This document shows positions 1 through 8,954 of a stretch of 64,000 nucleotides of DNA, in pieces. The stretch is from Parabacteroides sp. (lineage in GTDB: Bacteria > Bacteroidota > Bacteroidia > Bacteroidales > Tannerellaceae). The stretch's first letter is position 1. The number at the start of each line of letters is the position of its first letter. The DNA lies in NCBI GenBank assembly GCA_017937385.1, contig JAGBDR010000004.1, positions 57,540 to 121,539 on the forward strand, given 5' to 3'. The notes below the pieces were generated by a model. It searched no databases. It saw nothing but the letters and a program-made list of their open reading frames with translations, and was not told the origin of the DNA. The position numbers and the translations under genes are program-made.

Positions 1-95
1 GCCGCCCCTCGCGGGATACGGTTTGCATAGTCAATATGATCGAGCGATTTCAGCCATTCTGCTCCCCACCAAGTAAATCCGAATTTTTGTGCCAT
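1..95 (-). CDS. SWIM zinc-finger family protein, N-terminal fragment (cut by window edge)
   Basis: Only the first 31 codons are in the window; the gene continues beyond base 1. The reading begins MAQKFGFTWWGAEWLKSL and continues to a DYANRIPRG segment. This TWWGxxWL...NRxxRG pattern is what I know from the N-terminus of SWIM-type zinc-finger proteins of the COG4279 kind, which often sit beside SNF2 helicases; the zinc-binding SWIM motif itself would lie outside the window. The ATG directly follows a TAA stop (TAAATG) belonging to decayed coding sequence upstream, so the gene looks like the last visible member of the minus-strand defence operon. Its role is unknown; a nucleic-acid or protein-binding partner of the helicase is an inference from context. 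Confidence 0.6.
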   Translation of the reverse strand, partial: MAQKFGFTWWGAEWLKSLDHIDYANRIPRGA

Positions 96-355
96 TTATC
101 GTATTGTTTGAATGGAAACAAATGTATGAATTTTTTTGATTCCGGGTTGTTTTTTCGGGAGATGTTTGTATTGTTCGTTTTCGATAATCATAATTCGTGG
201 TGGTTGATTTCTATTATAGATATCAACTTTTTCTGGTACGAAACTTGTTGGTCATCGTTTCCTTGGTAACAATCCATATACCGTCATCCTGAAAATCTGG
301 ACAAGGGTTAGAGAGATTGAGTTCATTTATCTCAGCAGCAATGAAGAGGAATCAT
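96..355 (-). pseudogene. Decayed small gene between helicase and SWIM gene
   Basis: No intact gene spans this gap, yet it reads like coding sequence. An ATG overlaps the helicase stop (TGATG, 353-357). After a first frame change the stretch IAAEINELNLSNPCPDF (about 300-345) continues without stops to base 226. A second frame change near base 240 leads into IIENEQYKHLPKK and on to a TAA at 96-98 that abuts the next ATG. Both junctions are typical of a tightly packed operon, so I read this as a gene of roughly 85 codons inactivated by two small indels. Sequencing error or programmed frameshifting are alternatives. No family is recognised. Confidence 0.45.
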
Positions 356-3189
356 CACATAATATGCCATTTGAATCTGAACATAACTTTAGAATGAATT
401 ACATTTTTCATCTCACTCTGTAGTTTTTCTGTCATCTTGTCTACCTTGTCATGGTATTCGTCTTCCATGGCATACATTTGAACTCTTTTATGACTGAGGA
501 GTCTGGATATTTGATTTTCTTCTTTTTTTAATTGTAACTTGATAGTTGCGTTATGCTCTTTTCTTATTTGGCGACGGAGAGCATCGTGTTCTCTACTCAA
601 TTCCATCACCTCCTTTTGTGACGGAACAAGTTGGTCGTCAGCCCACATTTCATATTTATTGATTTCGTAATCAACATACTGATTGGTCCTCTCTTCTATT
701 ATCTGTTGGTTTTCCAATAGTTGTTTTTCATATTCTGCTTTAAATAAATCATCAGCGACATCAAGATTAGTTTCCGTTTCATTAACACATTCTATTTCCA
801 AAAGTTTAAAGACGAATTCCTTTGGAAGTCTTTCCCCTTTGTTTGTTTTGGCACAACCAATGAGATATTCTTCGGAATCATATTTATTCGAAGACGAAAC
901 CCTATAAACACAGGCTATGCCACTTTCCCCCTTATATTGTTCTACTAAGGCAGACCTGAATGGATAAGAATCCAGATCGAAGACCAATTTATAGTCCGAT
1001 ATATTTGTACTTATCGCCTTATTTATAATGTATTGTCCCAACGGATGCCCGTATCTCAGTTGAACGTATTTATCAGACTCTCTGTTCAAGATGTATGTTC
1101 CTGCAGGAATATCTTCGGCCAAAGATTTGTCGAGGGTGAAGATATGCTGTGTTTTATCCACATTTGATATGTCCTTTTTTAATACATTTATAGCAATTTT
1201 CCACAGATGTCTATTATATGAATCCATGCGCTCGGCATCCTCGTACTGGCGCATACGAAGTTTGTTGACTACCTCTTCATCAAAGTTTTCTAATAATGAC
1301 TTCCTTGTAGATTCAATTCTCTCCTTTATGATTGATTCCAACTCTTTTTGCAAGTCATCAAAGGCTGCGGCTATTTCTCGTTCTGTTCGACAGGTATTGT
1401 ATATAGTGTTCAGTTTGCGCTCAAAGTCAACACCAGAGTCCATCGAACCAAGGACCTCATCACTTGCTCCAAACACTCCATCAAACAGAGAAAATTTGTC
1501 TCGGAGTAATTTATACACACGACAATCAGCGTAATTTGCTTGATTAACAAAGTTGACTACAACCACATCATTTTTTTGGCCATATCGATGGCAACGCCCT
1601 ATGCGTTGTTCTATGCGTTGAGGATTCCATGGCATGTCGTAATTGACCACCAATGAGCAAAACTGAAGGTTTATACCCTCGGCACCAGCTTCGGTGGCAA
1701 TCATTATCTCTGCCTTGTCACGGAAGGTATCTACTAATGCCTGTTTTTTGTCAATGACAGTATTTCCTGAAATTCTGTTCGTTCCCTCATATTGCATAAG
1801 CCATAGACGATAGATATTTTTGGCTTCTGCGGAATCATTGGTGCCATTGAAACAAATCACCTTATCTTTATATCCATTATCCGATAAGAATTTTAATAGA
1901 TATTCTTGAGTTCTGCGGCTTTCGGTAAATATCAAAGCTTTATTTTGTCCACCAAGAGTCTTAATCTTTTCGAATGATACATCAAGCGCTTTCAATAGTT
2001 CCAGAGCCTTTGTCTCATCTCCTATTGCACGTGCCATCTTTATATATTTCTTCAGTTCTTCAATCTCACTATCCAGACTTTCGAATGAATAGTTTCCTGA
2101 TAGCGAATTGTCGTTATAAATGTTATACTCATCATTGTCGCCCTCAAAATCATCAGATATACAAGATAATGCGGAAATCATCTCTCCTGTTGTCTTATAC
2201 TCTTCCAAACGGTTGATGAAACGCTCCAATGTATAGGCAAGGGCGTATGACGAAGAAGCCATGATTTTCCTTACCAGAAGAGACAGTAGCGGACGTTGTT
2301 TTTTGGGTATTCCATATGTTCCTTCGCGCATCAGATAATTACCAATGTATTCATATAACTTAATCTCAGCTTCCGAGGGATAATACTCCTGCACGAAAGC
2401 AGTTCTTTTTGTGAAGTTCACATACTCCTCAACCTGTTTTCTTAGCGTACGGTGGATTATATGAGAAATTCGTCCCTTCAGTTCCCCGTATTTAGCAGCA
2501 TCACGTGTCGTAACAGCATTATATTGTTCGGCAAATGTGTCCAATCCTGAGAAGAATTGAGGGTCAATGATACTTATCAGTCCGTAAAGCTCTTTCAGGT
2601 TGTTCTGTAATGGTGTTGCAGTCAGCAATACTTTCTTGTAGTTCTGAAATGCATTACGGAGCGTATTTGCCATCACATTGCCTTTCTTATAAACATTCCT
2701 CAATTTATGAGCCTCATCAAAGACGATCAAGTCCCATGCCTTTTTTTTTAGGGAATCCGCATTAGCTACTGCAAAGTTATATGAACATATAAATATCAGG
2801 CTCTTACCCTTGATGTTTTGTCTTTTTGCATCATCCAAAGAGTTGCTGTCCAAAATGAATGAGGGGAGATAAAACTTCTCCATCAATTCAATGTTCCATT
2901 GATTGCGCAAAGATGCTGGCACAACAATAAGAATTTTTTTCCTGTTCTCCGCCCACAGTTCTGAGAGTATAATACCCGCCTCAATGGTTTTACCCAGTCC
3001 CACTTCGTCCGCCAGAATAGCCCCTTTGCTCAGAGGCGATTTAAAGGCGAACAATGCTGCTTCCACCTGATGTGGGTTGAGATCAACTCTGGCTTCCGAA
3101 AGAACACCCGTAAAACGACTGTCATCACTTACGGATTTCTTGTGAGAAATATCCCAAGCGTAATATAGTTGTTGAATCTGTGATAACAT
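355..3189 (-). CDS. SNF2/RapA-like helicase of a Zorya-type system
   Basis: This 944-residue superfamily 2 helicase should act as a DNA translocase. Visible motifs are a Q-motif-like NPHQ near residue 38, Walker A DEVGLGKT at 61-68, DEAH at 159-162, TATPLQN after it, and a C-terminal RecA lobe ending in the motif VI arrangement QRIGRCHRYGQ. A charged, coiled region precedes the natural end VMFRFKWHIM. No nuclease signature is apparent in the C-terminal third, unlike ZorD of type I Zorya, which pairs helicase and nuclease activities. The gene starts 4 bp after the GHKL-nuclease gene stops, so the two are surely cotranscribed. The family is certain; its place in a proton-motor defence system follows from the neighbours. 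Confidence 0.88.
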   Translation of the reverse strand: MLSQIQQLYYAWDISHKKSVSDDSRFTGVLSEARVDLNPHQVEAALFAFKSPLSKGAILADEVGLGKTIEAGIILSELWAENRKKILIVVPASLRNQWNIELMEKFYLPSFILDSNSLDDAKRQNIKGKSLIFICSYNFAVANADSLKKKAWDLIVFDEAHKLRNVYKKGNVMANTLRNAFQNYKKVLLTATPLQNNLKELYGLISIIDPQFFSGLDTFAEQYNAVTTRDAAKYGELKGRISHIIHRTLRKQVEEYVNFTKRTAFVQEYYPSEAEIKLYEYIGNYLMREGTYGIPKKQRPLLSLLVRKIMASSSYALAYTLERFINRLEEYKTTGEMISALSCISDDFEGDNDEYNIYNDNSLSGNYSFESLDSEIEELKKYIKMARAIGDETKALELLKALDVSFEKIKTLGGQNKALIFTESRRTQEYLLKFLSDNGYKDKVICFNGTNDSAEAKNIYRLWLMQYEGTNRISGNTVIDKKQALVDTFRDKAEIMIATEAGAEGINLQFCSLVVNYDMPWNPQRIEQRIGRCHRYGQKNDVVVVNFVNQANYADCRVYKLLRDKFSLFDGVFGASDEVLGSMDSGVDFERKLNTIYNTCRTEREIAAAFDDLQKELESIIKERIESTRKSLLENFDEEVVNKLRMRQYEDAERMDSYNRHLWKIAINVLKKDISNVDKTQHIFTLDKSLAEDIPAGTYILNRESDKYVQLRYGHPLGQYIINKAISTNISDYKLVFDLDSYPFRSALVEQYKGESGIACVYRVSSSNKYDSEEYLIGCAKTNKGERLPKEFVFKLLEIECVNETETNLDVADDLFKAEYEKQLLENQQIIEERTNQYVDYEINKYEMWADDQLVPSQKEVMELSREHDALRRQIRKEHNATIKLQLKKEENQISRLLSHKRVQMYAMEDEYHDKVDKMTEKLQSEMKNVIHSKVMFRFKWHIM

Positions 3190-3193
3190 ATTC

Positions 3194-6100
3194 TTATTGA
3201 TTTTGCTTCTGTTCTATTCTGATAGCATATTCAGGAGAGAGAGCATCGAACTCTTCGATTTTTGCTCCTTTCCAGTATTTTTTTGATACATCTTCACAAC
3301 GTTTCCTTAAATGTGGATTCTCCATAGGATTTGCATCCTTACCATAAGTGTCGCGCAATTCCTCGTATGACTGTTTAAGATTAAGATCAACCAGAGAGAT
3401 GCGGACAATATGGTACTTAGAATCCGGATGCTTCTGCATGAAGACGTTTTGTGAACAATGCAAATAGAATGGTGCCGTGCCATCTTTCAAACTGTAGAGC
3501 GTTGTCTTAACATCGACAAAAATCTTCTCTGCCTTTATTTCAAAATCATATTCTCCTACACCTTCGAGAGCAGCATGGATGAAATCCTTGTCTTTCACAA
3601 GTTTCTTGTTTTCCAAATAATGGCTATAGATAAGTTCGCCGATAAAGCCAATGGTTTGCCTTACCTGAGATCCTTTCTCTTCTTCGGCTTCGGCTTCAGC
3701 TTCAGTCAAGTCATCCATCATCTGCAGAATCTTGTCTTTCTTCTCTGCAAGTCTCTCAATGTCCTCCTTGTCAAGACCTTCAATCAGTTCCTTTATAGAC
3801 TTTGCCATTTCATTGAGCTTATCAAGTTCGTCACCATTCATTTGCTTGGTGATATTGTTGACTTGCTCTATATTTTCGGCAGTTTCAGTTGAAATCTTGT
3901 TAATTGCCTCTTGCGCTTGTTCTTCAGTGAGCGAACTATTGGTGAGGTCAATGTTTGACTTCCCATTTTCTTCATTATCACCATTTGTTCCTTGTTGCAA
4001 AAGTTCCCATTGATCAACATATAAAGACTGCAGAGCAATGAACGGTTGTTGGAAGAAGTCCATGCTACTAATATGCTTTGCAATAGTTCTCATCAAACTA
4101 AGACCGTCTTTATTGGGCTGTTGAACAATAACTCTTTTTCCTGGCTCATATCCAAATTCGCTATCATGCATCTTATCTGCAAATATACTTGTATTTGATG
4201 ACATGATATTGAATTTCATCATAATAGGCCTTTCAGATGTATGTATTGTGATTCCTTTAGATTCATCAGACTTCTTCCATAACTGGTAAACCGGGTCATC
4301 ATGTTCAGGAAAATCTTTAATGTCTACCGATGTTTGTAAATTCCAACGAGGATTTTTCTTAAACCCATGGTTGAAAAGTAACTCCTTATCACCATAGAGG
4401 TAGACAATGCTGTCCTTAATGAACTTTGCCAACTTCTTGCTACCATTAAGTCTTTCCTGAAACTGAGATCCAGCCCAGGCATACCATGAAAGGAAAGAAC
4501 CACCATCCTGATATCTTTCCAACATAAAAATTGGTTTCGGTATTGCAAATTCATTCTCTACAGGAGCTACGTTACCTGTATATCTAAGGAATGGCATAAC
4601 CACATACTCCGATGGCAATTTTTCAATTATTGCCATCATAGTATAGTACCTCTCAGACATATATGTATAGTTAAGCTTCTTCTCTATAGCCCAGTTTATT
4701 GTATTATCAATATCTCCCTTGTGAACTACATCAGCAAAACATACCACATCGCTATATGCTTCATTATCAAGTAATGCTTGACGTACAGCAATGTATGGAT
4801 TGGATGATGTTATGAGTCTTGTAAACAAATGCAAGGAACTTGGATTGTTGTCAATCCATTTTTGTATTACATCAGGCAAAAATTCACTTTCAAGAAGTAT
4901 CTCATGTTTAGCGTACACTTGTTTATCAAAATCAACATCTTCCATCTTGAAATGATTATCAAAACCTTCAAAGTTGTTTTTCAAGATCATATCAAGTGCA
5001 TCTGTAAGGCTTTCGTCTTCGGTTATTTCAAGGTCATCACAATTTGTATTGTTTGCTATAGCATAGTCTATACAGAATCTAAGTTGTTCAATAGAAAGAT
5101 AATGGGTACTGAGTTCTTCGAAAAGAACCTGTGTATCGACCTCATCTTCTTTTCCCTTATAATAATGTTCCTTGAAATAATCTATTTCAGTTTGTGATGG
5201 AAGACATTTCAAGAAGGAATCTATCGTTTGATTATCTTTCTTATAGTCTTCATCTAAAACATATACATCATATTCGTTCGCACCGACTTTTACAAATTGT
5301 TGAGTTATGGATGCTGGCAGTTCATTATCCTTATGGCGAATAAGTCCAAAAACCGTGTCAATATACTCATTTTCGTCTGTGTTACGCTGCACGGCAAATT
5401 CTATAATCTGCCATTTCAAATCCTCCTTCTTGATTTCACTATCAATGTTGATATTGTTCAATTTATTGAAGAACGATTCAACGACATTGGCATTAGCCTG
5501 TTTGACAAATGGGAAGAGTTTTATAGGATTGTTGAGACGTTCTATCGCTTTTAAAAGCATTGTCTCATTGGAGGCAAACCTATACTTGCCACTTTCTGTT
5601 TGCAATACCTCCTGTACATTGTTTGGAATACGATAGAAGTTTGCCGCGAGCAGTTCTGATTGTAATTCAGAAGAAACTGAATCAATATAATTATAACCAC
5701 TCGAAGTCTTTGTTATGATATATTTGCCGGAATTCTCTTGTGTTCTATATAACTGCAAGTATGCATCTGTAATTTTAATAAAAATACGCAAAAGTGTCTC
5801 ATCTGCGGTCAGCGAATCATTGACGATATTGGCAGATTGAACAGTTTCCACACGGAATGGAGCCTCCATAAGCTCTTTGTGGTATTCGTATGGCAGTAAC
5901 CTTAAATGCGATACTTTTTTAGCCAAATAATTGTATTCTTCTTCGGAAAGTCTTGAAACGTTATTTACGACTGCGCGTAACTGAGAAGTAGGCTTTCCAT
6001 ATTCATCTAGATACAATGTTAACTCCGTTTTATCGACATTACTCTGTGCATCTGTACCAACAGCCTTATATACTGTCTTTATGTCAGAGATATACTTATG

Positions 6101-8245
6101 GGTGTTTTCTCCCCATTCTTCGTTGTTTTGAAGATTTTCCCAATGAGAAATAACCCATTGCCAGCATGGTTTCTTTGCCTTGGCAGGGTTTAACAACCAA
6201 TTATTGGTTTTAACAGCCTCTGGTATATAACCTTTGACACAATATTTGTCAAAGAGTATGGTATCATTGGGACGCTCTAACATGATATTATCAAAAGAAT
6301 CATAAGTATCATGCCAGTTCTGAAGAAGTAAAATCTCGCTTCTTATTCTTGATATATAAGACTCGCTTTTTGACGCTATCCATGCTAAAAGGTTGGCAGC
6401 ATCATCCTTTGTAGAGTCTGACACTCTGAATGAAGTGATATTTGTCTTTATCTTTTCAAAAAGATTTGAAATATAGTTTGAAAGGTCAATATCCGATAGA
6501 ATCTCGCTAATGTGTTCACACTCACCAAATTTCATTCCTTCTTCATAGGCATAATATATGTTGTTCGTACTCCTCAATTCATTGTAACTGTAAAGATTAC
6601 CTTTATTTGAGCGGAATATTTTATAAGTCTGTACGCCACTTTCATTCTTATGGAAATCGCAAAGTCCATTAAAGACTTTATAATCATTAGTTGACAGAGT
6701 TTTTATCCAAACAGACAATTTTGTTGAGTCTGCATCAGACAGTAAGGTAGAGAAGTTAATGACTTCAACATCAACTTTATGACGTTTAAGGTCATTTTTG
6801 ACAGCATCATCTATCCACTTATATTTACTTATGCCTATTTCCTTCAATGGAATCTGTTTTTTTTCTTCAAAAGAACGAACATTTTCTTTTTTGTCATATT
6901 CTCCAGTAGATGTAAGAACAAACTCCTCGAAGAAAGGCATAAATACTTCCTGGAAGGCTTCTTTAATAAACTTAAAATCTTCACCATCAAGATATTTTGT
7001 AGCAGCAATTGCTTTGTATATGTAGTCAAACTTCGTTGGATTTGTATTCTTTAATTCTCTAAGTTCCTTAACAAGTTCTGCGAAAGCTCTTATCAACTGT
7101 CCCTTGGTTTTCTCTTTGTCACTGATACGTTGACGACTGCTATCAACATCAAATTTTTGGCTGTCGATGATAAAACCGAGTCTAAGTTTTGTTTCAAGAA
7201 TAGGAAGTCCCTTAAATAGATTGACGAAATTTCTCTCCGCAAAAATGGGATTAAACGCAAAATGATAGTAGAAGGGTTTACCATCTACCTTGAAATCTAC
7301 AAACACAGATTGAACTTCATGCTGTTCAACCTCTTCTCCCATGACGTATATATGGTCAACAGTCTTTCCTTCGTTTCTTTCCTGGTCTTTGGTGATGGAT
7401 GCAAAGCCACCTAAACGGGTCTTTACTCGTTCAAGGTTTGCTCCTGATGTGATTTTTTCATATTTCCCTTTACCGAGAGGAATAATCAGTGCTGTTCCTC
7501 TATTCAAAAAGTGAAAATTACGCCTTGGATCAACGAGAGAATCGAAAGCTTCTATTGCATCTAATGCTTCCTTTGTCGAGAACAATTCTTCGGAAGTACC
7601 AGGAGCAATAGGATAATAACTCATAAGAATCTTGGCAAACAGTATGTTTTCTTTGTAATCATCTCCTTGTGCAGGTATCCATTCTCCCTGCTTTTGTAAG
7701 AGGTTTGCAAGCTGTTTTCTATCATACCATGAGATAAGATATGGGCCTTTCTTCTCATCGTATAGCGTCTTTATTAAGAGTTCTTCATTCTCTTCGCTTT
7801 CACTAACCTCTGTCAGAAGTGTATAAAGCAATTTGGATCCCTGTCCATATTTCCCGAGCTTGTTGCTATCGGAGCGTTTTAGTGATTTCCCTTTAGCAAG
7901 AAAGTTGTATAGTTGTCCATCTCGAACACTCTCTGATTCAAAGATGTCAAAGTCAGTATAGAAAGGTTCACCATTATTCAATACGATCAGATATTTCTCG
8001 TTAGCGTAAAAAAATAGTGAATTAGCACTTGCATCATACGCATTCTGTACGAATTCATAAAATAACTGTTCCTCTGCATTACTAGCAAAACTTGCTGCAT
8101 CAGAAATAACAGACTTCACTTGGTCACGAGATGGGTCTTGACCATATATTTTCTGAAGAAGCAATTCTTTATTTGTACCAAGTAAATGTAAAGTTTCTTG
8201 GCCACAAAGTTTTACTATATATTGACCTACATTTCTTATATTCAT
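3194..8245 (-). CDS. Giant GHKL (sacsin-like) ATPase with C-terminal DUF3883/PD-(D/E)XK nuclease-like domain
   Basis: This 1683-residue protein begins with a Hsp90/sacsin-like GHKL ATPase. It has an N-box (E64, N68, D71 in EFVQNAYDA), a G1-like LNNGEPF around 89-95 with Asn in place of the usual Asp, and a glycine-rich GKYGQGSK at 131-138. A long central region without recognised domains leads to an acidic coiled coil around 1430-1525 and a C-terminal DUF3883-type domain: GFIGE near 1533-1537, then D1567 and VDVKTT at 1577-1582, giving a D...DxK nuclease-like core. It lies between zorB-like (7 bp away) and helicase (4 bp away) genes. I infer it replaces ZorC/ZorE as sensor-effector, possibly ATP-gated DNA cleavage. 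It should be compared with Zorya type III ZorF/ZorG, whose domain content I cannot check here. Confidence 0.75.
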   Translation of the reverse strand: MNIRNVGQYIVKLCGQETLHLLGTNKELLLQKIYGQDPSRDQVKSVISDAASFASNAEEQLFYEFVQNAYDASANSLFFYANEKYLIVLNNGEPFYTDFDIFESESVRDGQLYNFLAKGKSLKRSDSNKLGKYGQGSKLLYTLLTEVSESEENEELLIKTLYDEKKGPYLISWYDRKQLANLLQKQGEWIPAQGDDYKENILFAKILMSYYPIAPGTSEELFSTKEALDAIEAFDSLVDPRRNFHFLNRGTALIIPLGKGKYEKITSGANLERVKTRLGGFASITKDQERNEGKTVDHIYVMGEEVEQHEVQSVFVDFKVDGKPFYYHFAFNPIFAERNFVNLFKGLPILETKLRLGFIIDSQKFDVDSSRQRISDKEKTKGQLIRAFAELVKELRELKNTNPTKFDYIYKAIAATKYLDGEDFKFIKEAFQEVFMPFFEEFVLTSTGEYDKKENVRSFEEKKQIPLKEIGISKYKWIDDAVKNDLKRHKVDVEVINFSTLLSDADSTKLSVWIKTLSTNDYKVFNGLCDFHKNESGVQTYKIFRSNKGNLYSYNELRSTNNIYYAYEEGMKFGECEHISEILSDIDLSNYISNLFEKIKTNITSFRVSDSTKDDAANLLAWIASKSESYISRIRSEILLLQNWHDTYDSFDNIMLERPNDTILFDKYCVKGYIPEAVKTNNWLLNPAKAKKPCWQWVISHWENLQNNEEWGENTHKYISDIKTVYKAVGTDAQSNVDKTELTLYLDEYGKPTSQLRAVVNNVSRLSEEEYNYLAKKVSHLRLLPYEYHKELMEAPFRVETVQSANIVNDSLTADETLLRIFIKITDAYLQLYRTQENSGKYIITKTSSGYNYIDSVSSELQSELLAANFYRIPNNVQEVLQTESGKYRFASNETMLLKAIERLNNPIKLFPFVKQANANVVESFFNKLNNINIDSEIKKEDLKWQIIEFAVQRNTDENEYIDTVFGLIRHKDNELPASITQQFVKVGANEYDVYVLDEDYKKDNQTIDSFLKCLPSQTEIDYFKEHYYKGKEDEVDTQVLFEELSTHYLSIEQLRFCIDYAIANNTNCDDLEITEDESLTDALDMILKNNFEGFDNHFKMEDVDFDKQVYAKHEILLESEFLPDVIQKWIDNNPSSLHLFTRLITSSNPYIAVRQALLDNEAYSDVVCFADVVHKGDIDNTINWAIEKKLNYTYMSERYYTMMAIIEKLPSEYVVMPFLRYTGNVAPVENEFAIPKPIFMLERYQDGGSFLSWYAWAGSQFQERLNGSKKLAKFIKDSIVYLYGDKELLFNHGFKKNPRWNLQTSVDIKDFPEHDDPVYQLWKKSDESKGITIHTSERPIMMKFNIMSSNTSIFADKMHDSEFGYEPGKRVIVQQPNKDGLSLMRTIAKHISSMDFFQQPFIALQSLYVDQWELLQQGTNGDNEENGKSNIDLTNSSLTEEQAQEAINKISTETAENIEQVNNITKQMNGDELDKLNEMAKSIKELIEGLDKEDIERLAEKKDKILQMMDDLTEAEAEAEEEKGSQVRQTIGFIGELIYSHYLENKKLVKDKDFIHAALEGVGEYDFEIKAEKIFVDVKTTLYSLKDGTAPFYLHCSQNVFMQKHPDSKYHIVRISLVDLNLKQSYEELRDTYGKDANPMENPHLRKRCEDVSKKYWKGAKIEEFDALSPEYAIRIEQKQNQ

Positions 8246-8252
8246 AATGAAA

Positions 8253-8954
8253 TCAATAAGTTATATATGGAATAATTTGTATGATGAATGTTTTGTTTCT
8301 GTCTTCACCATTTGGACCATATCCAGTATATCTACCTTTGCCTTCTAAGCCTGATCCAGAGATAAACACTTCACCATTCTGTTTCTCGATATTCTTCAGC
8401 AGCCCTTTGGTACGCCAAAATAAATGTAGATTTCGTGCACGTTCATAACTAAGGCGTGCTGCATAGGCTTTCTGTGCATCATTGGGTGTTGGGTTGTTAT
8501 GAGAGCGTGCTGCGCGTCCTTCTATAACAACCTTGAAAGAAATATTTGTAGATTCCTTAAATTTTTCGATAATTTCTTCTACTTCTTTGCCGGCATCTTC
8601 AAGTTGAGAGTAACATTCCTGAGGGATAATAGGACTTTCTGGCTCAAAAGTAACATTTACGGTACATTCAAATCTTTGATATTTTTCGTTATACTTAAAA
8701 TATTTACGACTAATAGATTTCTGCGCGTCCTGAAACTCTCTAATTTTTTTATAGAGTTCTGCATTAACCACAATATCATTGATGTTGATTTCTGTTATAC
8801 CTTTGTTATGGTACAAATCAACATATACCTTATAACTACCATACGCAACGAGGCTTGTAATGATAAATACTATAAGGAATCCTGACATCAAATCGGTATA
8901 GTTTTGCCAGAAATTATGCTCTTCTCCGTTATCACGAAATGATATTCTACTCAT
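8253..8954 (-). CDS. zorB: ZorB-like stator protein (MotB/OmpA fold)
   Basis: A 233-residue inner-membrane protein. It has a short cytoplasmic N-terminus, one membrane helix at about 22-41 opening with NYTD (Asp21, positioned like the proton-binding Asp of MotB), and a periplasmic OmpA-like peptidoglycan-binding domain from about 105. In that domain VIEGRAA (143-149) and ARLSYERARNL (166-176) match the classic EGxxD...LSxxRAxxV pattern. In Zorya systems ZorA and ZorB form a proton-driven motor anchored in the cell wall that couples envelope sensing to cytoplasmic effectors. Its start overlaps the end of the zorA-like gene by 4 bp. The symbol is by analogy; MotB of a flagellum is excluded since no flagellar genes occur and the partner has a long tail. 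Confidence 0.8.
   Translation of the reverse strand: MSRISFRDNGEEHNFWQNYTDLMSGFLIVFIITSLVAYGSYKVYVDLYHNKGITEININDIVVNAELYKKIREFQDAQKSISRKYFKYNEKYQRFECTVNVTFEPESPIIPQECYSQLEDAGKEVEEIIEKFKESTNISFKVVIEGRAARSHNNPTPNDAQKAYAARLSYERARNLHLFWRTKGLLKNIEKQNGEVFISGSGLEGKGRYTGYGPNGEDRNKTFIIQIIPYITY

Noticed and set aside
36-269. 77-residue plus-strand frame
   Set aside because: It is antisense to the SWIM gene start and the decayed coding stretch; its Phe/Cys-rich composition is typical of a reverse reading.
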